A DNA stretch of 64,000 nucleotides from Wuchereria bancrofti (GCA_005281725.1 SSBO01000007.1:2238402-2302401); one strand, 5' to 3'. Shown: positions 26,194-39,514, counted from the stretch's first letter. Program-made: numbers and translations. Notes: generated by a model not told the origin, from the letters alone.

Positions 26194-27275
26194 ATGGACT
26201 CATCATGTCAAAAACGTTTGACGAAAGAATACCAACAGCTCACACTCGAACCACCAGCTGGTGTCCACGTTAAGGATGAATCAACACAAGATTTGCGACT
26301 TTGGACCGTTCATGTTGACGGTGCTCCTAATACACTTTATGCTGGAGAACAGTTTACGCTCAGAGTAATTTTCTTTTTCTTAAGTGAACAGTGGCAGTAT
26401 TAACCTGCAATCAGCTTTCGTTTTCTTTGGAAAAGATTTAATCGAAAAAGTTCATAGGAGATTTTATTTACCGTTTAGTAACGTGATTAGAGTCAGAGGT
26501 GTGAAGCATGGTTTTGCATTTCAGTACGCTAAGATGAAATCACAAATGTAACGGTCAGTATTTTTAAATGAACTGTTGCAGAAGTTTTAGTTACATTTTA
26601 GTCATAGTTTTCATCATTTTTCTTTTTTTTCAGTTCCGTTTTCCGGATGAATACCCTTTTTCTTCACCAGAGGTTATTTTCATTGGTGATAATATCCCCA
26701 TTCATCCGCATGTATATTCGAATGGTCACATTTGTTTGTCAATCCTGAGTGACGATTGGACTCCTGCACTTTCTGTGCAAGCTATTTGTCTCTCTGTTCT
26801 ATCCATGCTTTCTTCATGCAAAGAGAAAAAACGACCACCGGACAATGCTGTCTATGTGCGTACTTGTAGTAAAAGCCCAAATAATACCCGGTGGTGGTTT
26901 CACGGTAATTTTTTGATTGTAATTATTTCACCGATTTTCTTGCCTCACTAGGTAGTGCATTATGCGAATATGTTCATATCTTTTTATTTTCAGTTTTTAA
27001 GAGCAATGATTACTGTAATTAAATTCTTTATATAATAAGTAGCAAAAATTCAGATACGCTTTTAGTTTTTTTAAAAATTTCATTTTATTGTATTGGTTAC
27101 TTTGAGATGGTCGATCATGGGCACTCACAATATATAAAATTTTCTTTCTGATTTACCGAAAGCTTTGGAAATAAGTTTTCTTCTACATTAGTGCTAACTG
27201 TTCAGTGGTAATCGGTTTTTATGATCTGTTTCTTAAATTCACTTATTTTCTTACATTTCAGATGATACAGTGTGA
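26194..27275 (+). CDS. UBE2W: Ubiquitin-conjugating enzyme E2 W, 151 aa
   Basis: Three exons (26194-26364, 26634-26904, 27262-27275) join in phase to 151 codons, exactly the usual UBE2W length. The UBC core runs through residues 5-145. The active-site cysteine is Cys91 in HPHVYSNGHICLSIL, where UBE2W has a His-Pro-His in place of the canonical HPN. The C-terminus (KSPNNTRWWFH, then DDTV encoded by a 14-base final coding piece) matches the family's disordered tail. UBE2W attaches ubiquitin to the alpha-amino group of substrates with disordered N-termini and works with RING E3s in nucleus and cytosol. Intron 2 contains one copy of a direct repeat whose second copy lies downstream of the gene. 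The ATG is 13 bases after acceptor TTTTACAG, so a trans-splice leader or a non-coding first exon is likely. Confidence 0.96.
26962..27117 (+). repeat. Diverged direct repeat, copy 1 (UBE2W intron 2)
   Basis: The segment reading TTTTTAAGAGCAATGATTAC through TTCATTTTATTGTATTGGTT and GATGGTCG recurs at 27998-28165, about 1.04 kb downstream in the same orientation, with roughly 70% identity by eye and small gaps. The intervening sequence is not obviously duplicated, so these are two insertions or remnants rather than a simple tandem copy. Confidence 0.6.
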
Positions 27276-27997
27276 TAAGTATTTGTCAAACTCCGAAAAT
27301 ACAGAGCTAATTTCATCCTGAACATTTCCGTAGAATGCAACAGCTATTTTTTTTTGTGTTTTCCATATTTTCAGTTACGTTTTTGTCAAGCTTTAGAATA
27401 TTAAATGTTTTTGCGGTGTGCGCATTCTTAAAAATAATTCACCCATTCCATGAAAATTTTCAGCCTTACAAAGCTTACGACATTCATTTCTAGGTTTAAT
27501 CTGTATATAAAAGGATTAACTGTGCACATGCGCTTTTTGAGCAAAATTGTAAAGTGTTTTTGGAACATTTTTAATTTTGAGTAGTTTTTTATGCAGTTTT
27601 GTTTAATGTTTCAAAAGAATTGCTGAGCAATTCATGTAGAAATATTTAACTGTACGAAGACATATGTTCCTTGTCTTCGAATATCAGAAGATATTAGATA
27701 TTCTGACGATTTTTTTATAAAACCTTTTATAAAGTAACAGCTTCAAATCTGCTGCTATGAATGAAAAGTTATTAGCATTTATGTCACTAAAAGTGAGAAC
27801 AGTATATTTAGTAAAGTCCTTTTATCTTTCAATGTTATATGTGATGTTAAAAAACAACCTGTGGGTTTTAGATCCTCAGACCCAATGCTTCTTGTAACTT
27901 TTTGTCAGAAACCTTTCTCACAATTTTTTGTTTCAGTAGCTGATTTTTTATTATCGAGAAATCTTATTTTAATAAATTCGAAAAGCAGTACTGTTTT

Positions 27998-28165
27998 TAT
28001 GCCGTTGTACATATCTTTTTCTCTTCCTCACTTTTTAAGAGCGGTGATTGTTGCAATCGGTTTTTTTATATACTAGAGTACAAAAATCCAGACATGCTTT
28101 GCAATGATTTTTAAAGAACTTCATTTTATTATATCCATTAATTACTTTAAGGTAATGATGGTCGG
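27998..28165 (+). repeat. Diverged direct repeat, copy 2 (downstream of UBE2W)
   Basis: Second copy of the repeat at 26962-27117. Shared landmarks in order are CATATCTTTTT, TTTTTAAGAGC, TGATT, CAAAAAT-CAGA-A-GCTTT, TTCATTTTATT and GATGGTCG. Confidence 0.6.
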
Positions 28166-30256
28166 CATTTTGAAGTCGTCTTGCAGTTTCATTGGAGATT
28201 GAAAACTCGACCAACTTCGTTGATCAAAGCAGATTTGGTTTCGGTTTAGTTTTGTTAAGCTTTGGTTCAAATTTAAATAATAGAGCCATGTTTCGGAAGG
28301 AGACATGAATGCTGTTTCATTCATCTTTATTTATCGAATACTTATCTTTAATGTACATCACTTAACATCATTTTTCTGATGTCTTATGATTTCTATCTGT
28401 TTTCACTTATTTAAAACCAAGAATTTTTCTCTTGCTTCACGTGGGATATTTGTCATAGTGTGGTAGTGGTGGTGGTCTCAGACGCTTTTTGAGACATGGC
28501 TAAGAGATGAAGTCACGAGACCGCTTTGAGATTTGTATGGTAAAGCTTGGATTGAATTATCCAAAGTGAAACTTGATTTTTAGTTGTGATAACTATATTC
28601 AGTCATTATTGTATTCATTATTGAGGTATTTTATATCATAGAAATTAGGTAGTATCATAATAAAATTCTCGGTACTTCTTTGGTCTCTAGCAGCTTTCAT
28701 GAACAGGAAATTTAGGGATCGTTAAATTTTCCATAGTAGGTTTGTGTGTCTTTGTCACTTGACTAATTTCGAATAAGTATGGATGGAGAAAGGGGTACGG
28801 ATAGCAGATAAAGGAGAAATAATGTAATTTGTTCAAAAGTTTCTTATAACAATAATCATGGATGAAGTTAATTACCACAGTCATCATAGGTCATATCTGG
28901 GAAAATTCTCTGTTTTATTTATCGGAACCAAGTCTTCAAAATAATCTCAGTGCTAAATCGTGGTCAGTGCCAAAACTAATTATGTATCTCTTTTTCCTAC
29001 CTTTCTTTGTTGCATATCTAGTACGCCAACTTTTGCAACGTCGGATATAATCAATGAAAATTGAAATGAATAACTAGGTACTCATTCCTTTATGATAAAC
29101 TCTTTTATCCCTTTGCTCTTTTAAAGCTCATTTTGTATATAGTTTTTTTTTTTTTTTTTCGAATTGTCTGTATGAAACGGTAGTAGCCAAATCGTTCAAT
29201 ATCTTTTTGGCTTGTTTCAAGGTCTACAACACACAGCCTGAGATATCTCAGTAATTCCCCTTTAACGAATTCTCTATTTTATTAAGCGAATGTATTCATC
29301 AAGTCTTGTTGGTCTGTTGTCGAAGTTACAGGAAAAAATATGAAATCTTTGAAGCTAAAAAATTCTCCTTTTTGGTTACATTTATTAGTAAATGTGATAG
29401 TTGGTCTATTGAAGTGTATGTGTATGATGCTTCCCGCTATATTGAAAGTCCAGTTTTGCCAGGGAAGTCGATACTGGGATTAGTCATTATTGATCATTAG
29501 AGACAATTACTCATTTTTTAGTTTATTATTTTTATAACATTAGCATATTGATTTGTGCTTATTTTTAAAGGACTTGATTTGAATAAACATTTCGGCTAGT
29601 CAGGGATTACTAATACTAAGTTCATTTTGCGTTCACTAGTATAAATTCATTTACTCTTCTACCAAATGTTCTTTCCTCTTAAGTAACGTACAAAATATTA
29701 TCGCTTTAGTTATTTTCCAAGATTTAACAGTTTAAGTTTTGCTTAAACTGTCAAGGACTAACCAATTAGCAACATCATTTGACTTCATTAGTCGGTCATC
29801 AAGTCGTTCGGATTTTAGTTGAATATCATTTTGGTTGAATGCCATTGTCTTTGTCTCTTTACCGCAATATCGAAACATTAAGATCTTTGAATATTGAAAT
29901 ATTTCTCGCTACCTGCTCTTAAAGAATCAGTATGAGCTCATTTTTATAATATTGCGAATAAATTCACAGCTCTATATCAAAGAAATGTTGCAAAATCGAA
30001 ATTCAAAATTCGTACTAGTTCTTGTCTAATTCTCATTACCAGTTTAACTATTACTATTCACATTGAGCTTCTCATTTTATTACTTGTTTAATTTTCCTCT
30101 CATTTCTCGATTAAGTTTTTTTCTAACTTTTCAAGTAATATGAAGGATACATTTTTGTAGAACTTATTCACAACCAATGAATTAGTACTTTGTACAGCAT
30201 AATTCTTGTCAAGGAATCATTATGGCATGATGGGCAACAAGCCAACAATCAAGAGG

Positions 30257-30290
30257 TTTTTTTTTTTTTTTTTTGGGGGGGGGGGGGAGG
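30257..30290 (+). repeat. T(18)G(13) homopolymer junction
   Basis: About 18 T followed by 13 G and then a G-rich purine stretch. It is an isolated low-complexity tract with no nearby exon. Confidence 0.9.
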
Positions 30291-31579
30291 GGGAGGAGAA
30301 TAGTCGTCCCATTAATTTGTAACGATAATCTATAGAATCAGCTATCGTATTGTGGGATATCAGTAACTTGTTATCTTAACTATTGCCAAGAAACAATTAT
30401 TGAGCTCGAAAAAGATTACATTAGACGAAGCTATTCCTGTAACACTAATGATAAAAAATTACTGAAATTGCAGATGTACATTGATAGAAGAATTGAACAT
30501 CAACTTGTGCTTCTGTTGATCATTTAAATAAAGTGTTGCTTTATTGCCTCTACCGAAATGGATGTACATATGAAAATGAATTTGCTGGAAAAGTAGCTCT
30601 CCTTTTCTAATCATCCTTATCCACTTCCTCCTGATCTATATGGATGTATTGTTCGTTCATGTAACGATAGATTAGAAATTATGAGCTAAAAAAGAAACTG
30701 GTATTTGAAAAACTCTTCGAACACAGATGCAAATAGAAGTTTGTGACAGTGGTGTTAACAGTGAGAAATGACGTCAATGTAACAGCTATTAATAAAGAGA
30801 ACTGCTCCATTTTATTAATGTAAGGTTTTGTATTCTCGAGAACTTTCAGAAATTAAAGATTCGGCGATGATGTATTATCTTCAAGACTGTACTGCAAGCT
30901 GTATCTTAAAACTTCCTATCTTCAAGTTTATCATGTTCAGGATTATCATTTCTTTACATCGAATCGATTTATTTCGAAGTGGACTGAAATTACAGAAATT
31001 TGATAACACAAATATAAGAAAGTTCGTTCTTGATGACCAAATTTAAGATTTGCAAGAAGCACTTTTCAATATATTCAAATTGTATTTGAATAAATTGAAG
31101 CATTTTCAAAACCTATCTCAACATAAATTATGATGGACTACAGTAAGTTCAAAATATTTTATTACGTAGATCCAACTCTTATATAGTTCATTCAATAAGT
31201 AATAATACGATTGAGCTTTTGATATAAGTATATATCAATGCAATTTTTCAACTGAATACATGCTCGTGAGGAATTTATGTATTATGTTATCAGGTAAAGC
31301 GATCTAGAGAGCAGTCCTCTTTATACATAAATGCTTCAGTTAGTTATTTTTATGGTTTTCATTTTTCAGTGTCTAATAGTAACGATAATCAAGCGATTAT
31401 CCGTACAACATTAATTGATTTCCTAGGCAGATTTTGAAATATTGCTATAGGCATTATAAACTGTATGTGAAAACGTTTGAAATCTTCAATATTTGAACGA
31501 TAATTTCATAAAAGCAGAAATTGTTTCCAAAAATTTTAGTCTGAAATAAAAAGCAAAATGAAATTTCAAAGTGAACATT

Positions 31580-32021
31580 TGTCCGGAAGTCAGATTTGAA
31601 TAATTTAACCTATTATGAAAACTGTTTACCTATGAACATTAGAACAAATAGGTGTAAGAGTGAAATCACTAAGCATAAACATAATTAAGGATGGATCTTC
31701 AATTTTTAAAGGATGAATAAGAAAAAATATTTAAAGGATGAGAGATTTATAAAAGACATAAGTGAACATTTCAAATGTCCCTAATTTAATGACATTTCTG
31801 TTATAATAAAATTCGGAACAAAGCAAAACTTGTCAAAGAAATCTTTTATCTAATTGTGAGGAGCAGTGATTTGCAGAGATAGTGGTGATAATATTAAGGA
31901 CTGACGGAGTCGTCCTCCCAATATTTGTTCTTTTTTTTGAAACTGAATGCTATATTTTGAATCAATGTTTAAGAGCTGCCTGAGTTCCATCACGGCCTTA
32001 AAAAGAAAAAAAAAAAAAAGA
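31580..32021 (+). mobile_element. Dispersed ~430-bp repeat, copy A, A-rich 3' end
   Basis: This segment is the diverged reverse complement of 46930-47360. Shared landmarks in order include CAGATTTG-ATAATTT, TATGAAC, GAAATCACTAA, GAGAGATTTATAAAAG, GGAACAAAGCAAAA, TCTTTTATCTA, GATTTGCAGAGA and GAGCTGCCTGAGT-CCAT. It ends in an A-rich run (about 32001-32019). Two copies in opposite orientation, one inside an intron, with an A-rich end suggest a non-autonomous retroposed element. No coding capacity, A/B box or target-site duplication was recognised. Confidence 0.6.
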
Positions 32022-35000
32022 AATTGTGTTATTTAATAAAAATTTGATGTTACGGATATAAAATATGCCAGTGTTATGCGACACATTCGTAAGCGTTACT
32101 TATCTAAGGAAAATATTTCCCAACTTACTGGATTTTTATCTTCTCGTCTTCCTTGTTTCCCGAAAAGTTTTTAGAGGATTTTAGTCTAAAAACGTTTCGT
32201 GTCAGCTGGAGTGCTTTTGTTTTTCAATTATTTAATTTTTACATAAACAGTATCGGAAAGGATTGTGAAGGAAATTTAAATTCGTCACTTTTGTATAAAC
32301 TTTTAAAAACTCACTTCTACAATCAAATATTCCTCATGACTAATCCATACAGAACTTATGTTGACATCCTTATCATAATGTAATTTTGCAAGTGCAAAGA
32401 TTACTCGTGTCACTTAAACGTAAAGATTATTCTTGGCAATAGATATAAAATGTGAGCCACAAATACAGCAGCACTTTTGGATTAAAGTTATCTAGAAGTA
32501 TAATTTAGAAAACTTTGAAATGATACTATAATAATGAACAAAAGTTTTAGTAAAACCCTGGTGTTCGGTTTTGAAATAATTTATGAAACGCTGTTAGTTA
32601 TAGGTATATAAAAGTACAGTGAAACAAAAAAACAGTTATTCATTTGGGAATTTGCATGGAATTTCGGAAGAAGTCACTAAAGTTGTTTAATTTAGTTTTG
32701 GAGGATTGCACAAATTGTTTCACTGTCTCTGCTCAAAGCATGAAGCTTCTTTTTTAATTGAAATGATTGAAACTTTTCGACGAGAATTTTTAAGTAACCT
32801 ACTTTGATTCTGTTTCAAACGTTAAATATTAAGAACAATGGAATATTATAGGTTGCATTATTTCCAAGCCTCAGTAGAAACTATGTAACAGATTTTTGCA
32901 CTTACTTTTGAAATGAATATGAAAACAACACAGCATTTTGTCATTCACTTGAAAAAGCAAAAACAGTAGGATTCCAGTAGCTACCTGAAATTTAGAATGA
33001 AACTTTAATTTTTTTTAGATCACATTGTTTGACACTGTCCGATTGTTACCAGTTAACAATAGGTTAGTCAGAATTATTTGTTATTTGCACGAATCAAAAT
33101 TGTCTGATCAGCTTGGACAATCTCAATAGTCTTCTATTATGCAACTATGTTGCAAATCAAATTTTTTATTTAACAATAAAGCAGTCTTTAGCGATGACAA
33201 ATTTTTATCATAGCAGAATTTGTGCATAGTCTTTTTAAATTTTAAATCCTTTTACTCCTAACTACTTCTCTCAATATGTTAAGCCAAGTTTCATGAAGCA
33301 CCGTAAGCATAACCTCAGCGTTACACTGATACAAGTGATTTGTAAATGGATTAGATAGAATTTCTCAATCGATACAGATCGGATGAATGTAGATAGATGC
33401 TTACTTATTAATTCTTAACATCATAGCTTCAGACTTTAATTGCTCGTTCCTTCCGAACTTAAGGATTAGCAGTTTATTCATTGTCTTATCGCTACTTATT
33501 ATAGGTAATTACATCGGTAACAAAACATTGGAAGAAAAAAACAGCAATTTCTACCATCTAAAATATTTTTTTTCATTGAAACTTAGCATATGTTTTCCTA
33601 GACTTGAATGTAGCCCTACTTTACTCTCGGGAAAGATTTGCTTAATGAGTTGAGATACAAATACTCGTTATTCGGTAATGCACTATTTTATATCAGCCTG
33701 ATGAAGTAGGTCTGTAATATCCAATAATTCATTCGATTTGCAACAATCTATTTAAAAATCTATGCATTAACCTCAATGAAATAATACATTTTTCATTTCA
33801 TTACAGATTAGGATCATTTGGCCAAGTCATATCACAGTTAATGCGGTATTTATGACTGCTGGTTGACATATGAAAATGAAATTGAATGGTGGTAACTTAC
33901 ATCCCAAGCATTTGTATTTTATGCTAAACATTTCATAGCCATTTTAGTGTTACCATTTGCTAATCACATCCCTTGTTTTTTATTATTTTGTGTTGTAAAA
34001 GAAGATTGTTAAAATGATCCTAAAATAATAACACTAGTTTAGCTTGCTATCTATTTGCATGGATTTTTCTTAACGGTGATAAGAATTAAAAAAAAAAAAC
34101 CTTGCTCTTACCATCTTGGCAATATTACGACGAGTTATTCTACTAACATTAAATTTCTAAAAAATTTGAGTTATTGCAACATTTTTAATAGCATCTCTTA
34201 TAGATGTTGTATGTATTAGTTCTGTAGCATTTGACCAGTTATCACAAATGTAACCAGAAAGAGAATAAATAAACTTTTGAGTCTAAAACTTTTCTTTTAC
34301 AGGCTAGTAATTTTTAGACCAATGTTACGAAGGACTGTTTGATTTTTACACTAAGCAATAGAAATAAAAAGCATTAAGAAGGAAGGAATGATTCAGTGCT
34401 TCTGACGGAAATACAGACTTTAAGGTGTTGCCTTAAAAAAAAAGTTTATCAGTCATGGGCGCATTTGTAGTAGAACAAACATAAGCAGAGTACTTTTTGT
34501 TCCTGCAATGAAAAAAACAATGAATTTTGGAAAATTTCAGAAAATGTGTAGAAAGTAGAATTGCAGTGATTTGTGGTACGACTTGTTTTAGGTCAAATGG
34601 TTGTCTTTTCAGAATTGAAACCTTCATATAGTATAAAATATAATCAAAGACTTCAAGAGGTCAAATGAAATCACTTGACTAAAAGGAATGGTTTGGAATG
34701 TAGGTGTCTAAGCACTCTCATAATGTTGTGCAAATATCTTTATTTATTTGCCTCTTTTAACCCGATTTTCACTTGTTCGGAATGATTTGGATGATTGAAA
34801 CAATTTTATAAAATTCATGTAGAACAACTAGCAATTTACGTAATTTTGTTGTGTGGAACATTCTTTGAAATATAACAAAAATTACAAATGTTATCGATCG
34901 GTAGGATAGAGAAGGATGAGCAGTTGCTCTTCAATTTTCCTGTCAATATCGTTTAAAATATTGCGTCCTCTTTCTTTCACCTTTGTAGTTTTCTGCTACG

Positions 35001-36890
35001 TTCTCTTTCATAAATTAGCATTTGTAAATATTCGTGCGTTCAATATATTTATCAATTTTATGCTATAAATTATTTACCAACTTGCAAATTTGAAGTTAAA
35101 TTAAAAAAATTCAAATCAATGATTGAGGAGAGAAATTGTAGCGCTTAAGCATATTACCTTCATATCTAGTGACATAATTTACTTCATATCTAGTGAATTT
35201 TTAGGCCACCCTCCTCACATCTGCCAAACGACAGTAACCCTATTCTTATGAGGCATCGAATTCCACGGATTTTCACGGACGGTTAAACTTGAATACAATA
35301 GCAAAATAAGTAAAAATCATCGAGCTGGAAAGTTTTCCTATTTTTTATTAGTTATTTGCAAACTTCTGAATCTGACTTAAGGTTTTATAGAAAAATAAAA
35401 GCTCCCTGAAACTTAAACTTTAACAAACTATAATACTGAATGAGAGATGTGAACAACTTTTGGCCAAAGAAATCGATACCTTCTTCATCCTTCCCTGTTT
35501 CAATTTAATTCTTGTATTTTTGAATTTTTTATTTCTTCTAGTTTAGACTTAGACTTGTCTCTTCTTACTAAATTGTATTTATATATGTGTTGGAAGAAGA
35601 AGGGACCTATATCGTCACATTCATACTTGTACGAAATGTTAAATGCGAAAATTCAAAAAAAAGTTTAAAAAAAGCCTTAATATCTCGTCTGTTGAGAATG
35701 AAACTTCAGGATGAAAAAAACGAAATCTGAGGATTCAAGCGATTAAAGGTTTTTTAAAAAAAAAAACTCAAAATTTAGCTTACCTAATGGCATTTCTATA
35801 TCACCTTGTTCCAATTATCATAAATCATCAGTGGTTGTTTCATCTTACCGGTTCCGGTTAACTCACCAATGCATGTAGACTTAGGTTTTTCACTATTCGA
35901 TGCTTTCTGAATAATGTCGACGTATGTTGAAATCTTAAGAATAGGATATTTAAAGCTAATAGTATCGATTCTTTTGGCTAAAACATTCTTGATGCTTTTT
36001 TTCTCTCCCCTTCCTCTCTTTTCCCTTGTCTCTCCCTCTCCGTCTCCCTTCCCCTCTCATGAATTGATGCTGTACTTCAATTCCAAGCTAGCATTTTTTA
36101 TCTTCTGCTATTCTAATTCTTCATCATTTATTTACTACTTATTTTTGAAACATTCCTCAAATTTCTTTTTTAAAATTTGATATTTTCTACCAATTCCTTC
36201 GTAAAATATTTGTAGGATTTCCAGGAACTCTTTTTATTCGCTTTATGCTAAATTATTCATAAAATTTTCTGTGCATTTAATAAGCAATAATTTTCGTTTT
36301 CGTTGCCTAACGGACATATTGGACCCGTTCTTAGCAATTATCTGATTGATTAAACAAGAAATGTGCTGGTGCTCGGTTAGATCATTAACAGAAGCGATAA
36401 TGGACACTTTTGGTGAGTATCATTGATCAGAGTTAATGGGATATTAACAATGGAATGATAATCAATGCTTCAGAGCGTGTCCCTTCACACCGATATTGTC
36501 ATCCTTTTATTTCCTAGTTAGCATGTCTCTGATGTTTTATCGTAATCAGTGCGACAACATGCAACCTCAACGGATGGTGCAATTAGAGCTAACTGTGAAC
36601 TTATTACTGATTCACTCTTAAATCTTCTCTCCTTCCTTCTTCCCTTCAATCTCATCCCTATGAGCTGTCTTCATTTTTAAACACTTATCAGTTGATATGC
36701 TTGTTTTCTTCTCTGCTTCCTCCTGCCATTGTTTTGTTGTTAATGGATTCCGTTTTGTTAGGTTATTTCGGATTTCCAAACAATTGGAGAATCGATAAAT
36801 GCTAGTGTACTTGACAGTGTAGACAGAAAGAACGTTGACACAGTGTAATCGTTATAGTTGTAGTATCAGTGAGTAAAATACTGTTACCTT

Positions 36891-36916
36891 ATGGATGGAT
36901 GGATGGATGGATGGAT
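36891..36916. repeat. (GGAT)n microsatellite
   Basis: Six consecutive GGAT units in intergenic DNA. Confidence 0.9.
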
Positions 36917-38999
36917 CTGCGATGTTAGAGGATATAGCAGTGCATGGAAAGAAGAGAAAGAGTGAAGATAGATAGGAAACATACATCGAAATTGTGATTT
37001 TGCTTTACGATTGCATTTTACTGATGAAATTCAACTCGGGCGTAGTGGTGCCTTGTGGGTCCACGCAATTACTTATCAGTCATTTGGACATTCTCTTCCT
37101 TGAAATCATTTTTCATTTCATTTAGTAACTACCATTTAACTTTTTTCATGGTGATGGTTGACGGTTATAATGAAAATAAGTTATGGTAATAATAGTGACA
37201 ACAAAGGATAGTGATAGCGACAGGAATTACATTGAACGGATTGATAACAAGTGGTGATAAGGATTAATGGTGCCGTTTAACTTGACATATTTTGGTTTTG
37301 TGAAGCATTGACCATATTTAACTATGACATTAACTTAGTTCATAATAATTTAAAATTATCAACAACATTTCAGTTTGAGGCGTTTTGTGAGTTCTATTGA
37401 CAGGATATGAAGACCCATCTAGCTTATTTTCTTCTCTTGCTTCCATATTCTTTAAGAAAAATGGTATTCTTTTTGCGAATAGATTGATTAGAAATAGATG
37501 ATTACAACTATTGATATTCAATGAAATATCTGTTCACTTGAATTAAACCGATCGTCTCATTTGTTCTGAAGTTTCCCTTTTCATTCGCTCATTTTTTGTA
37601 TATATTTTTGATTATCAGTAAGTATTCTAAGTTAAAGAAGAAACAAACACATTAGATGAATGACTCATCATCAAGGTAATAAAATGTGAAATGAAAGGTT
37701 TCGTTGCTAGAGTTGGTCTAAAATTAATGAAACCTATAGCATCACAAACGACATTCAGCAAGCTGTGGAAAAATTAAATGATGCAATCAATTATTGTGGA
37801 AAATTAAAAATTTTTACGTGTTAAATATTTTTATAAAATTAAAAAATAGACAGAGTGTTAGTCGAATTTTGATGCTTTTTTCTCCATGGACTGATGTTCT
37901 AGTTTTGGTCTAGAATGTATGTACAAATATGGCTAGCTATTAGCACGCTATCTCGTACTCTTGAAATTTGCTTACTTAATGAGTTTATAATATGTACTTG
38001 TGCTTTTCAAGGGATGTTATTTAATCATCTTTTTTAATTTCATTTCTTATACAAGAATATCCGCCATGTTGTTGCTATAATTTATAAACATCTAAAAAAG
38101 TAAACATTAAATTTAACCTGTCCTATGTTGCCATGTCATATTTTATCAAACTGATAGCGATGTTTGCTTTTTTCTAGTAATATCAGTGGAATTTTTCATT
38201 ATGCTTATTTATACATGTTTACCTCTTTCTCCAATTATTTATTCCTCGGACTTGTTCCTTCTTTTTTTATGTGTCATTGATTCAGCAGGTTTGAAGTATT
38301 TTTCATTAGACATAATTATTTTAGTTGCTATTTCGCTTCTCCTTTTCCCATCTTCAGTTTTCATGCAAATATATTTTCCTTGTTGGAAACGCCACCACCG
38401 CCTGTAATGAATCATAGTTCCGTTTAACATCAAAAATGCACCTTTTTTTGCGGGTGAGAAGCGAAAAAGAAACATTTGCAGTGTTTAAACTTTCTTTGAA
38501 AAGTAAGTACTAATGTGAAGCAGTTATACTTTAATCAGTCTATGTGACACACTTCACTCTAAATTGTTTTCATACATTTTGCGCATTATTCTATGGATTC
38601 CAAAGCATACAAAGATTTCCCTTTCGGAAGTTAAAAACATATACTTTTTACATTCTGCCCTTCAAATGGAATGTCAGTTGTGGAACCATAAAGTGTTAGC
38701 AGTGTTAATAGATGTTATTATCAGTATTTTGGGAATAAGTATAACTTTGTCAGTTCTGCTGAGTACGTGTTTTTGTGTTTTGTGGACTGGAAAGTTTGTT
38801 TGCAGATGCACAGGTGAAAGTCATATCCCGCCTGTATTTACATCCCCAAAGCATAAATAACCACAAAATTGGGAAGAGGCAAAAGTGCACAGCATTTATG
38901 TCGTCATTGCTGTCTGGTCATTCGTGCTGTGATCAAAACCGAGCGGCCATATCGGCCGAGGGGCGGCGTTCGCTTAGCTAAGAACTAGCAGGAACATTA

Positions 39000-39060
39000 T
39001 ACATATATATGTATGTGTGTGTATGTATGTATGTATGTACACAACTATCTGTATATATAT
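39000..39060. repeat. TATG/TA-rich microsatellite
   Basis: Alternating TA followed by TATG repeats and a second TA run, about 450 bases upstream of the SLC4 start codon. Confidence 0.8.
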
Positions 39061-39514
39061 ATGCACAGATAATTGCGGTACACACTGGCAGAGAGAATAA
39101 AAGGTACACACGGGGAAGTACGTGGAGCACATCTTTTCCCTGAAAATGAAAGAAGAATGATCGATTCCTAGACTACACTCTGAAAGCTAGCAGTCGTCCT
39201 GTTTTCCCGTAGGCCGTTCACCAGTTTCTGAATTTCTTATGTTCATGGTGTAGTAGTTCCTGAGGAGATTATATATGGTTCCAGCGTAGGTCATTTTATA
39301 GGCCTTATTCAAAACTCACCTGTCTAATTGTCTACGCGTTAACACTGAGGACCAAACGTTTCTTGAAAATTCTGAATATGGCCGAAATCGTCATCCATTG
39401 TCGTGGATTTGTTGTTGGTGCTGCTTTTCTGTGGACGTAAATCATTACTGCGCATGCATAAAAATACACATGTGTACATTTATATTTATTCCTGAATATT
39501 ACTAATAGTTAGAT

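Larger units (their letters stand above)
27276..39514. other. 12-kb stretch without a supported coding exon
   Basis: No open frame here has a recognisable domain or flanking splice sites that extend it. It holds the second UBE2W-proximal direct repeat (27998-28165), a T/G homopolymer tract (30257-30290), one copy of a dispersed element (31580-32021), a GGAT microsatellite (36891-36916) and a TATG-rich tract (39000-39060). The last 600 bases before 39515 include a G+C-rich patch (38938-38978) and are the best candidate for the SLC4 promoter or 5' UTR. A possible 5' exon with ATG and a GTGAGT donor lies at about 36376-36411. Unrecognised non-coding RNA cannot be excluded. Confidence 0.5.

Noticed and set aside
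29728..29754. Short hairpin ACAGTTTAAG-loop-CTTAAACTGT
   Set aside because: Ten-bp AT-rich stem with a five-base loop; expected by chance at this base composition and too short for a miRNA precursor.
38564..38981. Plus-strand frames upstream of the SLC4 gene, one hydrophobic
   Set aside because: No SLC4 similarity, two overlapping frames of equal weight, and no donor that feeds exon 1 in phase; hydrophobicity follows from T-rich sequence.
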